The notes: generated from the letters alone by a model not told the origin. Counted from the stretch's first letter, positions 47,950-56,606 are shown. The stretch is 64,000 bases of DNA from Bog-473 sp963828825 (GCA_963828825.1 CAWHGF010000004.1:992001-1056000), one strand, 5' to 3'. Numbers and translations: made by a program.

Positions 47950-48570
47950 TCAGGTCGGCAGCGAGTGGCACCACGACATGGCGGCGTCCATGCCGTCGGA
48001 GACGATGCGCTCCACGGCGTCCGCCGCCGTCTGCACCGACGCGGCCAGCAGCTCACGGGCCGCTTTGGGCGGCCGGCGCAGGACGTGCGACGCGCCCTCG
48101 CCTGCGCTCGGGGGCTTGCCCACCCCGATGCGCACCCGAAGGAAATCCGACGAGCGGAGGTGCGACTGCACCGAGCGCAGCCCGTTGTGCCCGGCCAGGC
48201 CACCCCCCGCCTTCAGACGCACGGTGCCAGGTGGCAGGTCGAGCTCGTCGTGCACGATCACGATGGAGGCGGGCCCGTCGATCCCGAAGCGCGTGGCCAG
48301 CGCACGCACGGACGACCCGGAGTCGTTCATGTAGGTGGTCGGGACGGCGAGGACCACCCGGTTTCCGCCCATTGTCACCACGACGGCCCGGGCATGGACG
48401 CCCTTCTCCGCTCGCAAGGACGCCCCGTGGCGCTCGGCCAGCAGCTCGACCGTGTCGGACCCCGCGTTGTGCAGGCTCCCGGCGAACTCCTCTCCGGGGT
48501 TTCCCAGCCCGACGACGAGCAGGTCCGCCGGTGTCCCCCGGCGCTCCGACCGGGCAAAGGGGCGGCGCAG
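47950..48570 (-). CDS. pth: Peptidyl-tRNA hydrolase, start codon not canonical
   Basis: Releases tRNA from prematurely ended peptidyl-tRNA. All catalytic segments are present: LLVVGLGNPGEEF (Asn), SLHNAGSDTVELL (His), TTYMNDSGSSV, IVHDELDLPPG (Asp) and GGLAGHNGLRSVQ (Asn). The reading frame is open only back to the TAG that ends rplY, and between that stop and the GLGNPG motif there is no ATG, GTG or TTG. CTG at 48570 is given as a nominal start; the first ordinary start (TTG 48417) would delete the active-site N-terminus. Either a rare start or a base error is likely. About 206 residues, slightly longer than usual. Confidence 0.88.
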   Translation of the reverse strand: MRRPFARSERRGTPADLLVVGLGNPGEEFAGSLHNAGSDTVELLAERHGASLRAEKGVHARAVVVTMGGNRVVLAVPTTYMNDSGSSVRALATRFGIDGPASIVIVHDELDLPPGTVRLKAGGGLAGHNGLRSVQSHLRSSDFLRVRIGVGKPPSAGEGASHVLRRPPKAARELLAASVQTAADAVERIVSDGMDAAMSWCHSLPT

Positions 48571-48573
48571 GGC

Positions 48574-49242
48574 CTAGCTCTCTTCGCTGCCCGCCTCGGC
48601 CGACGCGTCTCCACCCGACTCTGCGCCGGCGGTGGCCTCCGCACCCTCCTCCGCCTCGCCTTCGCCCGTCTCCTCCTCGGTGACGACCCGCGGCGGTTGG
48701 CCGATGGCGACGGCGGTCTCGGGGTCGACGTCGGTCGTGACGCCGGTCGGCAGCGCGAGCTCCGAGACCCGCACCTGCCCGCCAATGGTGAGCTCGCTGA
48801 TGTCGGCCTCAATGGCGGAGGGGATGGCGGTGGGCAGCGCGTTGATGGCGAGCGTGAACATCTGCTGGTCCACCAGCCCGTCGCCGTGGTGCACCTCCGT
48901 CGCCTCGCCGACGAGGATGATCGGCACGTCGGCGCTGATGACCTCGTCGCGGCGGACGATGACGAAGTCCACGTGGGTCACCGTCTGTGCTACCGGGTGA
49001 CGCTGCATCTCGCGGGCCAGGGCGAGATAGGTGCCCGAGCCGGTGTCGAGGGACAGGAGCTGGTTGGCCCCGGCCTCGCTGTTGAGGGCGACGCGGAGCT
49101 CCCGGGCCACGATGGCCACCGGCAGCGGGTCGGTCCCGTGGCCGTAGATGACGGCGGGGATCTTCCCCTCCCGCCGCAGCCGGCGCACGGCGCGCGAGCC
49201 CGTGGGGCGCCCGACTTCGGCGGCGAGTACGACTTCGGCCAT
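48574..49242 (-). CDS. rplY: Ribosomal protein bL25, long CTC form
   Basis: Binds 5S rRNA in the large subunit. The 222-residue chain starts MAEVVLAAEVGRPTGSRAV and contains the L25 core (REGKIPAVIYGHGTDPLPV, HVDFVIVRRDEVISADVPI), then the C-terminal CTC beta domain (FTLAINALPTAIPSAIEADI) and an acidic Glu/Ala/Ser tail of about 35 residues. A clear AGGAGA site lies seven bases before ATG 49242. The stop is in the same frame as pth, immediately upstream of it. Confidence 0.96.
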   Translation of the reverse strand: MAEVVLAAEVGRPTGSRAVRRLRREGKIPAVIYGHGTDPLPVAIVARELRVALNSEAGANQLLSLDTGSGTYLALAREMQRHPVAQTVTHVDFVIVRRDEVISADVPIILVGEATEVHHGDGLVDQQMFTLAINALPTAIPSAIEADISELTIGGQVRVSELALPTGVTTDVDPETAVAIGQPPRVVTEEETGEGEAEEGAEATAGAESGGDASAEAGSEES

Positions 49243-49371
49243 TGCGAATCTCCTCAGGTGGCGAGAGCGGCGGTCGCGGACGGCGCGAGGCCTCCGGCGA
49301 ACGGCCTCTCAGCGTAGTCGCTCTGGCCCGGGCTTCCAATCGCGGCGAGAGCCCGATCGGTCCGGCGGCCC

Positions 49372-51058
49372 TCAGTCCGATGCGTCCAGCTCGACCAGCC
49401 AAAGAGGGGTCGGGATTCGAGGCGGTTCCTCGAATCCCTCGTCCCGCTGGCGTTCCTCGGCCTCCTTCGCTTCATAGGCTTTCCGCCGCGCTTTTTCGGC
49501 TTTCCGCTTCCCTTTCTGGGCGTTGCGCGCGACGGCGTCCTCGTTCGCGAGCTCACGTGGAGCCTCATGGTGGTCATGTGTCTCGGCCGGGGGCGTCGCG
49601 GTCCGCCCGTCGTCCTGCTCTGCGCCCTCCTCCCTTGCACCCTCACCAAAAGGAGTAGGAGGCGCGACGCCCAGCCAATCGGTCGGAAACACGTGCTCGA
49701 CGGCCAGCTCCTGCAAGCGGCCAGACTGAAGGTGCAGCTGTTCACACAACCAGTCGTTCAGCTCAATGACCTGGTTGGCCTCCAACCTGGCCTGTTCCAA
49801 CCTGGCCTCGTAGTGCTGCTTTAGCTCCCTGACACGTCGATCGGCGTAGGAAAGGAATCCGCTCGATGTCTCTTGGAGCGAAACGAACTTTTCGTAGAGA
49901 TCGTTGTACAGATCCGCCGTGGCGACCGTCTGTGGGTGGTGAGGCACCGCCTGGTCTGGCACTGGTTCTCGCCATCCGAACCGCTCCCGGAGGACGTCCC
50001 TGGTGACCTCGAGATACGCCCTCCCCCAGAAGACATCGGGTTCGAGATGGGCGCCTTCGGCCCATTCGTTCCACGCGTTCACGAAAACAATGCCGTTGGA
50101 TCCCGCGGAGCGACTCTGGCGCGTCGCCGCCTCGGACAGCCAGCGTCCATAGCTCGCCGGCGTCGAATTCGCCAGGATCAAAGCTTCTCCGGTCTGCCGA
50201 CGCGGGGCGTTGTCCCATGCCGTCGCCACGCACGGATACCGCTGCCATCCAACCGCGGGACGATCGAGGTACGCCGACACCACCGCGTCGTACTCGTACA
50301 TGCTGTGCGTCTTCTCCGCTCCGAACTGGAGCGGTTCCGTGCCCATGAGCTGTGGTAGCTGGTGCGGCACGAATTCGGCGCTTGCGTCAAAGCCGAGGAG
50401 GGTCGGGTCATCCGACTCGTCACCTGTTTCGAACATCACGAGCCACGGGGGCTCCACCCCCGCCCCCTGGCACTCACGGTGCCAGAGTTCCACGGTTCGA
50501 TTCGGGTCCGGCAAAAGATCTGGACGGTAGACGGTGAGAAGCGGGCGACCGTCGATGCGGATGTACCGCGGGTCCCTGAAGCACTCAATCAACCACCGAA
50601 TGTGCGCAATGTCGTCTTCTTCGCTGAAGACTTGCTCCAACAGCATCTCGTCGAGGCTGCCCCGCCATCTTCTGTACCAGCTTTCATTCGTCCAGCACAG
50701 AGCGAACGGGAAATCGGGATGCCCGGACTCCAACACCTCCTGGAAGGGTCGGCCCAGCATTTGCCGGCCCCCGAACCAGTAGTGGTAGTAGAGAAACCCC
50801 GCGATGCCGTGCTCCCGGGCGAGCCTTGCCTGGAGGTACCGCGTTCTCGGGGACCCGCAAGTCGTAGAACCCGAGCTCTCCCGGAAGGTCCGGCTGACGA
50901 TGTCCCGGATAGAGGGGCTTGCTCTGGGCGACGACGCTCCATTCGGTGAAACCGCGGCCATGCCACGCGTCGTTCTCGGGGGCGACGTGAAACTGAGGAA
51001 GGTAGAAGGCGAGGAGCTGCGGCGCCTCCGTGGGCTCCCGCAGTGTGAGATCTGACAC
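49372..51058 (-). CDS. WbsX-like/GH99-like glycan protein, interrupted by a one-base frameshift
   Basis: The N-terminal part starts VSDLTLREPTEAPQLLAFYL with PQFHVAPENDAWHGRGFTEW and LYPGHRQPDLPGELGFYDL, hallmarks of the glycosyltransferase WbsX/GH99-like family. At about 50845 the frame changes; removing one A restores a continuous RYLQARLAREHGIAGFLYYH. The rest carries YWFGGRQMLGRPFQEVL, FALCWTNESWYRRW and VFVNAWNEWAEGAHLEPD, the conserved Trp/Asn/Glu end of the catalytic domain. A coiled coil and a Lys/Glu/Ala-rich tail (KGKRKAEKARRKAYEAKEAE) complete about 562 residues. It probably processes or builds a surface polysaccharide. GTG 51058 is the start. Confidence 0.82.
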
Positions 51059-51070
51059 CGATCGATTCTC

Positions 51071-52075
51071 TCAGCTCGGGTTCGTCGGGGCCCGGAAGAT
51101 CCGGTGAGAGATGCTCCGGGCCAGCGACCGTACGTGTCCCGACTTCTTCGCTTCCACCAGAGCCTGATACCTGGCCTCTGCTGCAACGAGTCCCTCGGTC
51201 AAGACCTCAATGTTGTGCTCGAGGCCGGACACGTGACCTTCCAGGGCTTCGATGTATCTCTTATGGCCGGCGAGATGCTCGTCGAGAACGCGGTTGTCCC
51301 GGAGCCTCTTTCGCATGACGCCGATTCGCATCTTCTGGTTATGGATGCGGTCGGTCAACTCGGTCACTCGGCCGCTCAATTCGGTCAGCGCCGTCGTCCC
51401 GTTGTCGCGGACCGACTTCATCACGTACTGATATGACTCGACCTCCGGATCAGCATGCAGTTCATTGAGAGTCTGCTGGCTCACATCCCTTCGCTTGATG
51501 CCGATCTCGGCGCTGAACAACGGCATCACGACGCGTTTGGTGTCGACGACGATGAGTCCCGCCTCGCTCAGGAGCTCCCGGGTTGACTCGAGGGTGAAGA
51601 AACGCAAGTGCGTGTGGTCCAAGAGCCCGGTCTCCGTATAGCGGAACCTTCCCTGCAGAACGGCCATGCGAACGTCACCGTGGGCGAAATTCGGCACAGA
51701 GGTGACGACGTAACCGTCTGGTTTCATCTTTCGGACGGCCTGTCTGAGAGAAGCAAGTGGATCGCGCAGATGTTCGAGCACGTCACCGAGAACGACGACG
51801 TCAAAGGATTCATCCTTTACGTAGTTCCAGACATCGCCCTCGTCGATGTTGCCCACGACCACCCGCTCGGCCCACCGCTCAGCCCTCTGGGCGGCAACTG
51901 GGTCCAGATCCATCCCGACCACGTTGCAGCCGCGTTCGGCAATGACCTTGGTCAGGTATCCGGTCGAGCACCCCACCTCGAGGACGGACTTGTTGTAGCC
52001 GATGAAATTCAGGGCGAAGGTATGGCTGTTGTTCTCGGCATTCGGATCCACCGGAACTTCGTAGATGAACGACAA
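51071..52075 (-). CDS. Class I SAM-dependent methyltransferase with C-terminal coiled coil
   Basis: The start YEVPVDPNAENNSHTFALNF leads into the SAM motif KSVLEVGCSTGYLTKVIAER near residues 30-49, then VVGMDLDPVAAQRAERWAE and DVVVLGDVLEHLRDPLASL; this is the UbiG/MT11 type common in glycan clusters. The last 120 residues are a coiled coil (LTELSGRVTELTDRIHNQKM). TTG 52075 is chosen because family proteins begin there and AGAGG lies about ten bases upstream; GTG 52153 is an in-frame alternative. Base composition is noticeably less G/C-rich than in the neighbouring housekeeping genes. With the WbsX-like gene 12 bases downstream it forms a two-gene glycan unit. Confidence 0.85.
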   Translation of the reverse strand: MSFIYEVPVDPNAENNSHTFALNFIGYNKSVLEVGCSTGYLTKVIAERGCNVVGMDLDPVAAQRAERWAERVVVGNIDEGDVWNYVKDESFDVVVLGDVLEHLRDPLASLRQAVRKMKPDGYVVTSVPNFAHGDVRMAVLQGRFRYTETGLLDHTHLRFFTLESTRELLSEAGLIVVDTKRVVMPLFSAEIGIKRRDVSQQTLNELHADPEVESYQYVMKSVRDNGTTALTELSGRVTELTDRIHNQKMRIGVMRKRLRDNRVLDEHLAGHKRYIEALEGHVSGLEHNIEVLTEGLVAAEARYQALVEAKKSGHVRSLARSISHRIFRAPTNPS

Positions 52076-52412
52076 CCTTTTCCGACCTCTCCCCAGCCCA
52101 ACCCACGAGCCGCCAGCGACGCTGGCCGCATTCGCCCCTTTGGCTGCGGCCACTATATTGGATATGGGTCGGCACACCGGGTTCTTTTGGCGCACCGCAG
52201 GGCACTGGGCACGGAACGGTCGGGATCGCCCGAGCCTGCAGTGCACGTCCATTCTCGGACCTTCCATCGGAGGGAAGAGGTGTGTCGAGTCGTCCACGAC
52301 GAGGAGGCCGTCGTCCTGTGCGCACGCGGACCCGTCCGGCGGTGCGGAGGGTGAAGCGGTTCACTGACCCGGAGACCGGCGCGATCTGGGGAGACCGCTT
52401 GTGACCGCCCGA
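52076..52412. other. Intergenic region between methyltransferase and prs
   Basis: About 340 bases with no convincing gene. On the minus strand ACTATA at 52152-52157 reads TATAGT and could be the -10 element for the methyltransferase unit, with no good -35. A plus-strand frame ending at 52404 gives a basic peptide finishing RFTDPETGAIWGDRL; it is too short and lacks a clear start, so it is not called. Confidence 0.4.
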
Positions 52413-53384
52413 CTAGACCAGGTTGTCGCCGCCGAAGAGCTCGGAGACCGAGGTGTCCTCGAAGACGGCGTCGATGGCGTCGGCGATGATCTTGGCCACG
52501 GAGAGGACCTCGAGCTTGTCGAAGATGCGGTCGTCGGACACCGGCAGCGTGTCGGTCACCACGACCCGCGAGATGGGCGCCGCCTTCAGGCGGTCGACGG
52601 CTGGGTCGGACAGGACGGCGTGCGTGGCCATGGCCGAGATGTCCGAGGCGCCGGCCTCGGCGAGCAGCTCGGCGGCGGCGCAGATGGTCCCGGCCGTGTC
52701 GATCATGTCGTCGATCAGCACGCAGGGGCGGCCCTCGACGTCGCCGACCACGTGGCGGGCCTTGACCTCGTTGTAGGTGCCCCGCGGCCGCGTCTTGTGG
52801 ATCAGGGCCAGGTCGAAGCCGAGATGCTGGCTGTAGCGCTCGGCCACCTTCACCCGCCCGGCGTCGGGCGCCACCACGACCACGTCGTCGCCGAAGTTCT
52901 CGCGCATGTACGCCTCGAGCACCGGCGTCGCCACCAGGTGGTCGAAGGGGGTGTCGAAGAAGCCCTGGATCTGCCCGGAGTGCAGGTCGACGCTGATCAC
53001 CCGGTCGGCGCCCGCCGCAGAGAGCATGTCGGCGACGAGCTTGGCCGTGATCGGCTCACGCCCGGTCGACTTGCGGTCCTGGCGCGAGTAGCCGTAGTAG
53101 GGGCATACCGCGGTAATGCGCTTGGCCGACGCGCGCTTGGCGGCGTCGATCATGATCAGGTGCTCCATCAGCGAATCGTTGACGGGGCTGGCGTGCGTCT
53201 GCACGATGAAGACGTCGCAGCCGCGGATGGAGATGTCGTACTTGCAGTAGATCTCCCCGTTGGCGAACTCACGCAGGTTCGCCTCACCCAGCTCGACGCC
53301 CAGGTGGCCGGCGATGTCCTTGGCCAGCGTGGGGTGGGCACGCCCCGAGATCAGCTCCAGGCGACGCCGGGGGATCAGTTCCAC
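52413..53384 (-). CDS. prs: Ribose-phosphate pyrophosphokinase
   Basis: Makes PRPP from ribose-5-phosphate and ATP for nucleotide, His and Trp synthesis. The 323-residue sequence shows LELISGRAHPTLAKDIAGHL, NLREFANGEIYCKYDISIRG, the ATP loop PYYGYSRQDRKSTGREPITA, the catalytic flexible loop region HKTRPRGTYNEV and the PRPP-binding motif VLIDDMIDTAGTICAAAELL. The start is GTG 53384, as upstream residues do not match the family. It is 72 bases after glmU in the same direction, the usual glmU-prs order. Confidence 0.96.
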   Translation of the reverse strand: MELIPRRRLELISGRAHPTLAKDIAGHLGVELGEANLREFANGEIYCKYDISIRGCDVFIVQTHASPVNDSLMEHLIMIDAAKRASAKRITAVCPYYGYSRQDRKSTGREPITAKLVADMLSAAGADRVISVDLHSGQIQGFFDTPFDHLVATPVLEAYMRENFGDDVVVVAPDAGRVKVAERYSQHLGFDLALIHKTRPRGTYNEVKARHVVGDVEGRPCVLIDDMIDTAGTICAAAELLAEAGASDISAMATHAVLSDPAVDRLKAAPISRVVVTDTLPVSDDRIFDKLEVLSVAKIIADAIDAVFEDTSVSELFGGDNLV

Positions 53385-53456
53385 GACGCCAACGCTAGTG
53401 CGCCGTACCACGCCCCGTCGTCGGGCCGTTCGGCCCGTTGCGCCCTCTCCGCCCGT

Positions 53457-54560
53457 TCAGCCCTGGGGACCCGCGACCACCGTGTGCGGTCCCAGCTCGG
53501 TCCCCGGCGCCACCTCGGCGCCGGGTTCGAGCACGCTGTAGGGGCCGACGCGCGCCCCGGCGCCGATGGCGGCCAGGGTGCAGACGCTGGCGGCCACCAC
53601 CGCGCCCTCGCCGACGGTGGTGTCGGTCAGCACGCTGTTGGGCCCGATCTCGGCCCCGGCCCCCACCACGCAGTTGCCGCGCAGGATGACCCCGGGCAGC
53701 AGGGAGACGTCGGCCTCCAGGTGGACCTCGGCGTCGACGTAGGTCCGCTCGGGGTCCCACATGGTGACGCCGCGGCGCATCCAGCGCTCGTTGATGCGGT
53801 CGCGCAGCTCGGCCTCGGCCACGGCCAGCTGGGCCCGGTCGTTCACCCCCGCCGCCTCCATGGAGTCGGGCAGCACCAGGGAGCGCACCGCGTAGCCGGC
53901 GCTGCTCAGGACGGACACGGCATCGGTGAGGTAGTACTCACCGTGGATGTTGGCGGGGCTCAGCCGGCGCAGGGTCGGCGCGAGGATGCTGCGTCGGAAG
54001 CAGTAGATGGAGGTGTTCACCTCCTCGATGGCCTTCTCCTCCTCCGTGGCGTCGGCCTCCTCCACCACCCGGGTGACGTCGCCGTCCTTGCCGTGGACGA
54101 CCCGGCCGTAGCCGGCGGGATTCTCGACCAGGGCCGTCAGGAGGGTGGCGCCGGCGTCCTCGGCCCGGTGGGCCCGCACCAGCGCGGCCAGCGTCTGGGG
54201 TCGCAGCAGCGGCGTGTCCCCGGGGAGGACCACCACGTCCTCCACCTCGTCGTCATCGTCGTCGGGCAACCCGGTCAACCCGACGGCCAGCGCGTCGCCG
54301 GTCCCGGTCCTGGTCAGCTGCTCCACGAACTCGATCTGCATCGTCGGCGGCGCGTGCTGCACCAGGGTCTTGGTGACCCACTCGGCCCGGTGGCCCACGA
54401 CCACCACGACCCGGCGCACGTCGACCTCGGCCATGGCGTCGAGCACGTGCAGGATCATCGGGCGGCCACACAGGAGGTGCAGGGGCTTGGGGCGCTCGGA
54501 GCGCATCCGCGTCCCCTCCCCGGCGGCCAGGACGACGGCAGACAGACGGCGTTCTGGCAT
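53457..54560 (-). CDS. glmU: GlmU-type UDP-GlcNAc pyrophosphorylase with shortened beta-helix
   Basis: The N-terminal uridylyltransferase domain is complete: AVVLAAGEGTRMRSERPKPL, RTGTGDALAVGL, VVVLPGDTPLLRPQTLAAL, GYGRVVHGKDGDVTRVVEEAD and VNTSIYCFRRSIL. After the linker helix (NDRAQLAVAEAELRDRINER) the left-handed beta-helix starts (PERTYVDAEVHLEADVSLLP) but ends after about 100 residues at HTVVAGPQG. Full-length GlmU is about 450-480 residues; here 367. The part that carries the acetyltransferase active site and CoA-binding C-terminus is missing. Only 72 bases separate the stop from prs, so no hidden remainder follows. The acetylation step may be done by another protein, or the gene has lost it. 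Confidence 0.88.
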   Translation of the reverse strand: MPERRLSAVVLAAGEGTRMRSERPKPLHLLCGRPMILHVLDAMAEVDVRRVVVVVGHRAEWVTKTLVQHAPPTMQIEFVEQLTRTGTGDALAVGLTGLPDDDDDEVEDVVVLPGDTPLLRPQTLAALVRAHRAEDAGATLLTALVENPAGYGRVVHGKDGDVTRVVEEADATEEEKAIEEVNTSIYCFRRSILAPTLRRLSPANIHGEYYLTDAVSVLSSAGYAVRSLVLPDSMEAAGVNDRAQLAVAEAELRDRINERWMRRGVTMWDPERTYVDAEVHLEADVSLLPGVILRGNCVVGAGAEIGPNSVLTDTTVGEGAVVAASVCTLAAIGAGARVGPYSVLEPGAEVAPGTELGPHTVVAGPQG

Positions 54561-54615
54561 CGCCGCATTCTTAGCCCGCCTGGACGCCCGGCGTGCGTAT
54601 GGGACACTCGTGGGC

Positions 54616-55524
54616 GTGCCGGAACCGGAGCCCTACGACGAGTTCGGGCTCTTCCACGAGAACGCCGCCGAGTACAGCCTCCCTTATGACGGACCGCCGG
54701 AGGTGCGGCGCGTCGACGTCGAGGTCTCGCCCGGCCGGGCGGTGTCCGGCCTGGTCTGGGGCAGCGGTCCCCCTCAGCTCGTGCTGGTGCACGGCGGGGC
54801 ACAGAACGCCCACACCTGGGACACCGTGGCGCTGGCCCTGGGCCGGCCGCTCCTGGCGGTCGACCTCCCGGGGCACGGCCACTCCGACGGCGGGCCCGAC
54901 GGCTCCATCTCGGCCGACAGCAACGGACGGGACCTGGCGACCGTCGTTGCCGAGCTCGCCCCCGAGGCGCGCGGCGTCGTCGGCATGTCGCTCGGCGGCA
55001 TTTCGTCACTGGCCCTGGCCGCCCACGCACCCGAGCTCGTGCGCGCGCTCGTGCTCGTCGACGTCACGCCCGGTGTGAACGCCGAGAAGGCGGCGCCGAT
55101 CACCAACTTCGTCAACGGGCCCGCCAGCTTCGACAGCTTCGACGAGCTGCTGACCCGGACCATTGAGCACAACCCGGGCCGCTCGGAGTCGTCGCTGCGC
55201 CGCGGCATCCTGCACAACGCCGTCCAGCGCGAGGACGGCAGCTGGGTCTGGCGCTACGCCCGCTTCCCCACCGGCCCCTCCGGGCCCGCTGCCCATCCCG
55301 ACTTCGGCGACCTGTGGGCGGCCGTCTCCGGGCTCACCGTCCCGCTGCTCCTCGTGCGCGGCCTCGCCTGGTCCGTCGTCGACGACGCCGACGTCGCCGA
55401 GCTCCTGCGGCGCCAGCCCACGGCCGCGGTCATCGGCGTCGAGGGGGCCGGCCACAGCATCCAGGGCGACCGGCCGCTCGAGCTGGCCGCCATTCTGGCC
55501 GACTTCCTCTTTCCCGACGACTGA
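54616..55524 (+). CDS. Alpha/beta-fold hydrolase
   Basis: About 302 residues. The fold begins with SGLVWGSGPPQLVLVHGGAQ and NAHTWDTVALALGRP; the nucleophile elbow is GVVGMSLGGISSLAL with Ser near 125; LVDVTPGV follows; the catalytic His lies in VEGAGHSIQGDRP near the end and an acid in the VVDDADVAELL strand. The substrate is unknown. GTG 54616 (VPEPEPYDEFGLF) is used; GTG 54610 is six bases upstream. The stop TGA overlaps the next gene's ATG by one base (TGATG). Confidence 0.88.
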   Translation: MPEPEPYDEFGLFHENAAEYSLPYDGPPEVRRVDVEVSPGRAVSGLVWGSGPPQLVLVHGGAQNAHTWDTVALALGRPLLAVDLPGHGHSDGGPDGSISADSNGRDLATVVAELAPEARGVVGMSLGGISSLALAAHAPELVRALVLVDVTPGVNAEKAAPITNFVNGPASFDSFDELLTRTIEHNPGRSESSLRRGILHNAVQREDGSWVWRYARFPTGPSGPAAHPDFGDLWAAVSGLTVPLLLVRGLAWSVVDDADVAELLRRQPTAAVIGVEGAGHSIQGDRPLELAAILADFLFPDD

Positions 55525-55907
55525 TGGACAAGAAGGTCTGGCTCTCGCGCCGCGCCATCAAGCTCCACGTGGTGATCCTCATCGTGGTGCCGACCTTCCT
55601 GGCGCTCTGCCTCTGGCAGATCAACCGCGCCCTCGGCGGCAACAGCCTCAGTTGGGCCTACGTGTTCGAGTGGCCCATCTTCGCCGCCTACGCCATCTAC
55701 ATGTGGTGGCGCTTCGTCCACGAGGCGGCGGAGGACCGGTCGCCGCCCGCCGCCACCGGCGCCGATCCCGGCGGCCCGGCCGCTTCCGCCAACCCGAAGG
55801 CGCCCGGGCCCGCTGGACCGGCGGAGGAGCGGGAGGACGCGGAGCTCGCGGCGTACAACGACTACCTGGCCCGGCTGGCGGAGCGGGACAAGGCCACGGG
55901 TCGTTGA
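55524..55907 (+). CDS. Small two-helix membrane protein
   Basis: A 127-residue protein starting MDKKVWLSRRAIKLHVVILI. Two membrane helices (about 15-33 and 47-63) are separated by a short loop with GGNSLSWAYVFEW; a charged, Pro/Ala-rich cytoplasmic tail ends with AAYNDYLARLAERDKATGR. I do not know a named family, though similar tails are common in actinobacterial proteins of this size. The TGATG overlap with the hydrolase gene supports co-translation. Confidence 0.78.
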   Translation: MDKKVWLSRRAIKLHVVILIVVPTFLALCLWQINRALGGNSLSWAYVFEWPIFAAYAIYMWWRFVHEAAEDRSPPAATGADPGGPAASANPKAPGPAGPAEEREDAELAAYNDYLARLAERDKATGR

Positions 55908-55920
55908 CAGGTGCTCGGGA

Positions 55921-55937
55921 GGGAGGGCTCGAACCTC
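55921..55937 (-). repeat. Att-like copy of tRNA-Gln 3' end
   Basis: GGGAGGGCTCGAACCTC on the plus strand, identical to the T-arm/acceptor part of the tRNA-Gln gene at 56614-56630. Sequence beyond it does not continue as a tRNA, so it is a fragment and not a second gene. Confidence 0.7.
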
Positions 55938-56161
55938 AACGTCCTCGTCGACGCGTCTCCTCCGAGCGGCGTGTCGCGTATCCCCAGTGAGGCGCTCGCA
56001 GGGAGTGACGTTGCACGACGCTGACGACTGACAGTTGCTCACCGCCAGCTCGCAGCCTCAACAACCGCCCTCGCAAGCGGCTCGGATTCATGAAATCATC
56101 GGAGCGATTCGTCGAGCTCGTGGCATCGACCCGACCCCAGAGCAGTATCAGCCCGAGTTGA

Positions 56162-56530
56162 ACGCCGACGAAAGCGAGGACCGGCGGGGGGAACGTAGTA
56201 GGCGAGACTGGATGGACCTTTCTGAAGATCATCAGCGTTCAACGGGAACCGAGTGACCTCCTCTGCTCGACCTTCGTTCCGGTCTACCAGGCTGCCGGAA
56301 ACGCCCCCAACCAGGCGGGTGTCCTCGCCGCTATCACGGCTCACCAAGCACAGATCGACCAATTCGCTTCGGAGTTGTCATCGTTGCCCAAGTCGATCAA
56401 GGCCAAAGCCACGACCGCGGTCGACAACGCTCAAAAAGCCATTGCGTCGGAGAACCCATCGGCCCCTGGGGGAGAAAACGGCAATGGTCCTGCGAGCTAC
56501 GTCGCTCTCTACTGCGGGCAGAACGAGTAA
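56162..56530 (+). pseudogene. Remnant ORF without start codon
   Basis: A frame open from after TGA at 56159 to TAA 56528 encodes a natural-looking helical C-terminus (VPVYQAAGNAPNQAGVLAAI, FASELSSLPKSIKAKATTAV, ending YVALYCGQNE). It has no ATG, GTG or TTG in its first half. The frame used just before it (about 56035-56220, IHEIIGAIRRARGIDPTPEQ) also looks coding-like, so a frameshift inside one small gene is another reading. No family is recognised. It lies inside the putative integration scar. Confidence 0.4.
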
Positions 56531-56606
56531 CCAGACTGCACTGCGGGACTCAACGCACGGCACGGTTAACTCGCCGCGCTGGAGTACATGCAGGTAGATG
56601 GATGTG

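Larger units (their letters stand above)
55908..56606. mobile_element. Putative scar of an element integrated at tRNA-Gln
   Basis: The 3' end of the tRNA-Gln gene (T arm and acceptor) is partly duplicated at 55911-55937. The exact shared string is 17 bases (55921-55937 and 56614-56630), in direct orientation, with GTGCTC also present beside both copies. The intervening sequence is less G/C-rich than its flanks and has a broken frame but no integrase. This fits decayed attL/attR boundaries after loss of most of an element; it is inferred, not proven. Confidence 0.5.

Noticed and set aside
43759..49317. Two long plus-strand open frames opposite mfd and its neighbours
   Set aside because: They mirror mfd, pth and rplY codons; no start signals or domains.
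52342..52404. Tiny plus-strand ORF ending RFTDPETGAIWGDRL
   Set aside because: About 20 codons, no ribosome binding site and no known match; the upstream frame is Arg-rich noise.
53385..53456. Remainder of the GlmU beta-helix in another frame
   Set aside because: Only 72 bases lie between glmU and prs and they do not encode hexapeptide repeats in any frame.
55911..55990. Second tRNA gene next to the small membrane protein
   Set aside because: Only the T arm and part of the acceptor match; no D arm or anticodon arm can be folded upstream.
56253..56597. Plus-strand frame of 114 codons in the integration scar
   Set aside because: Arg/Ser/Thr-rich shadow; the overlapping frame ending at 56530 has far more natural composition.
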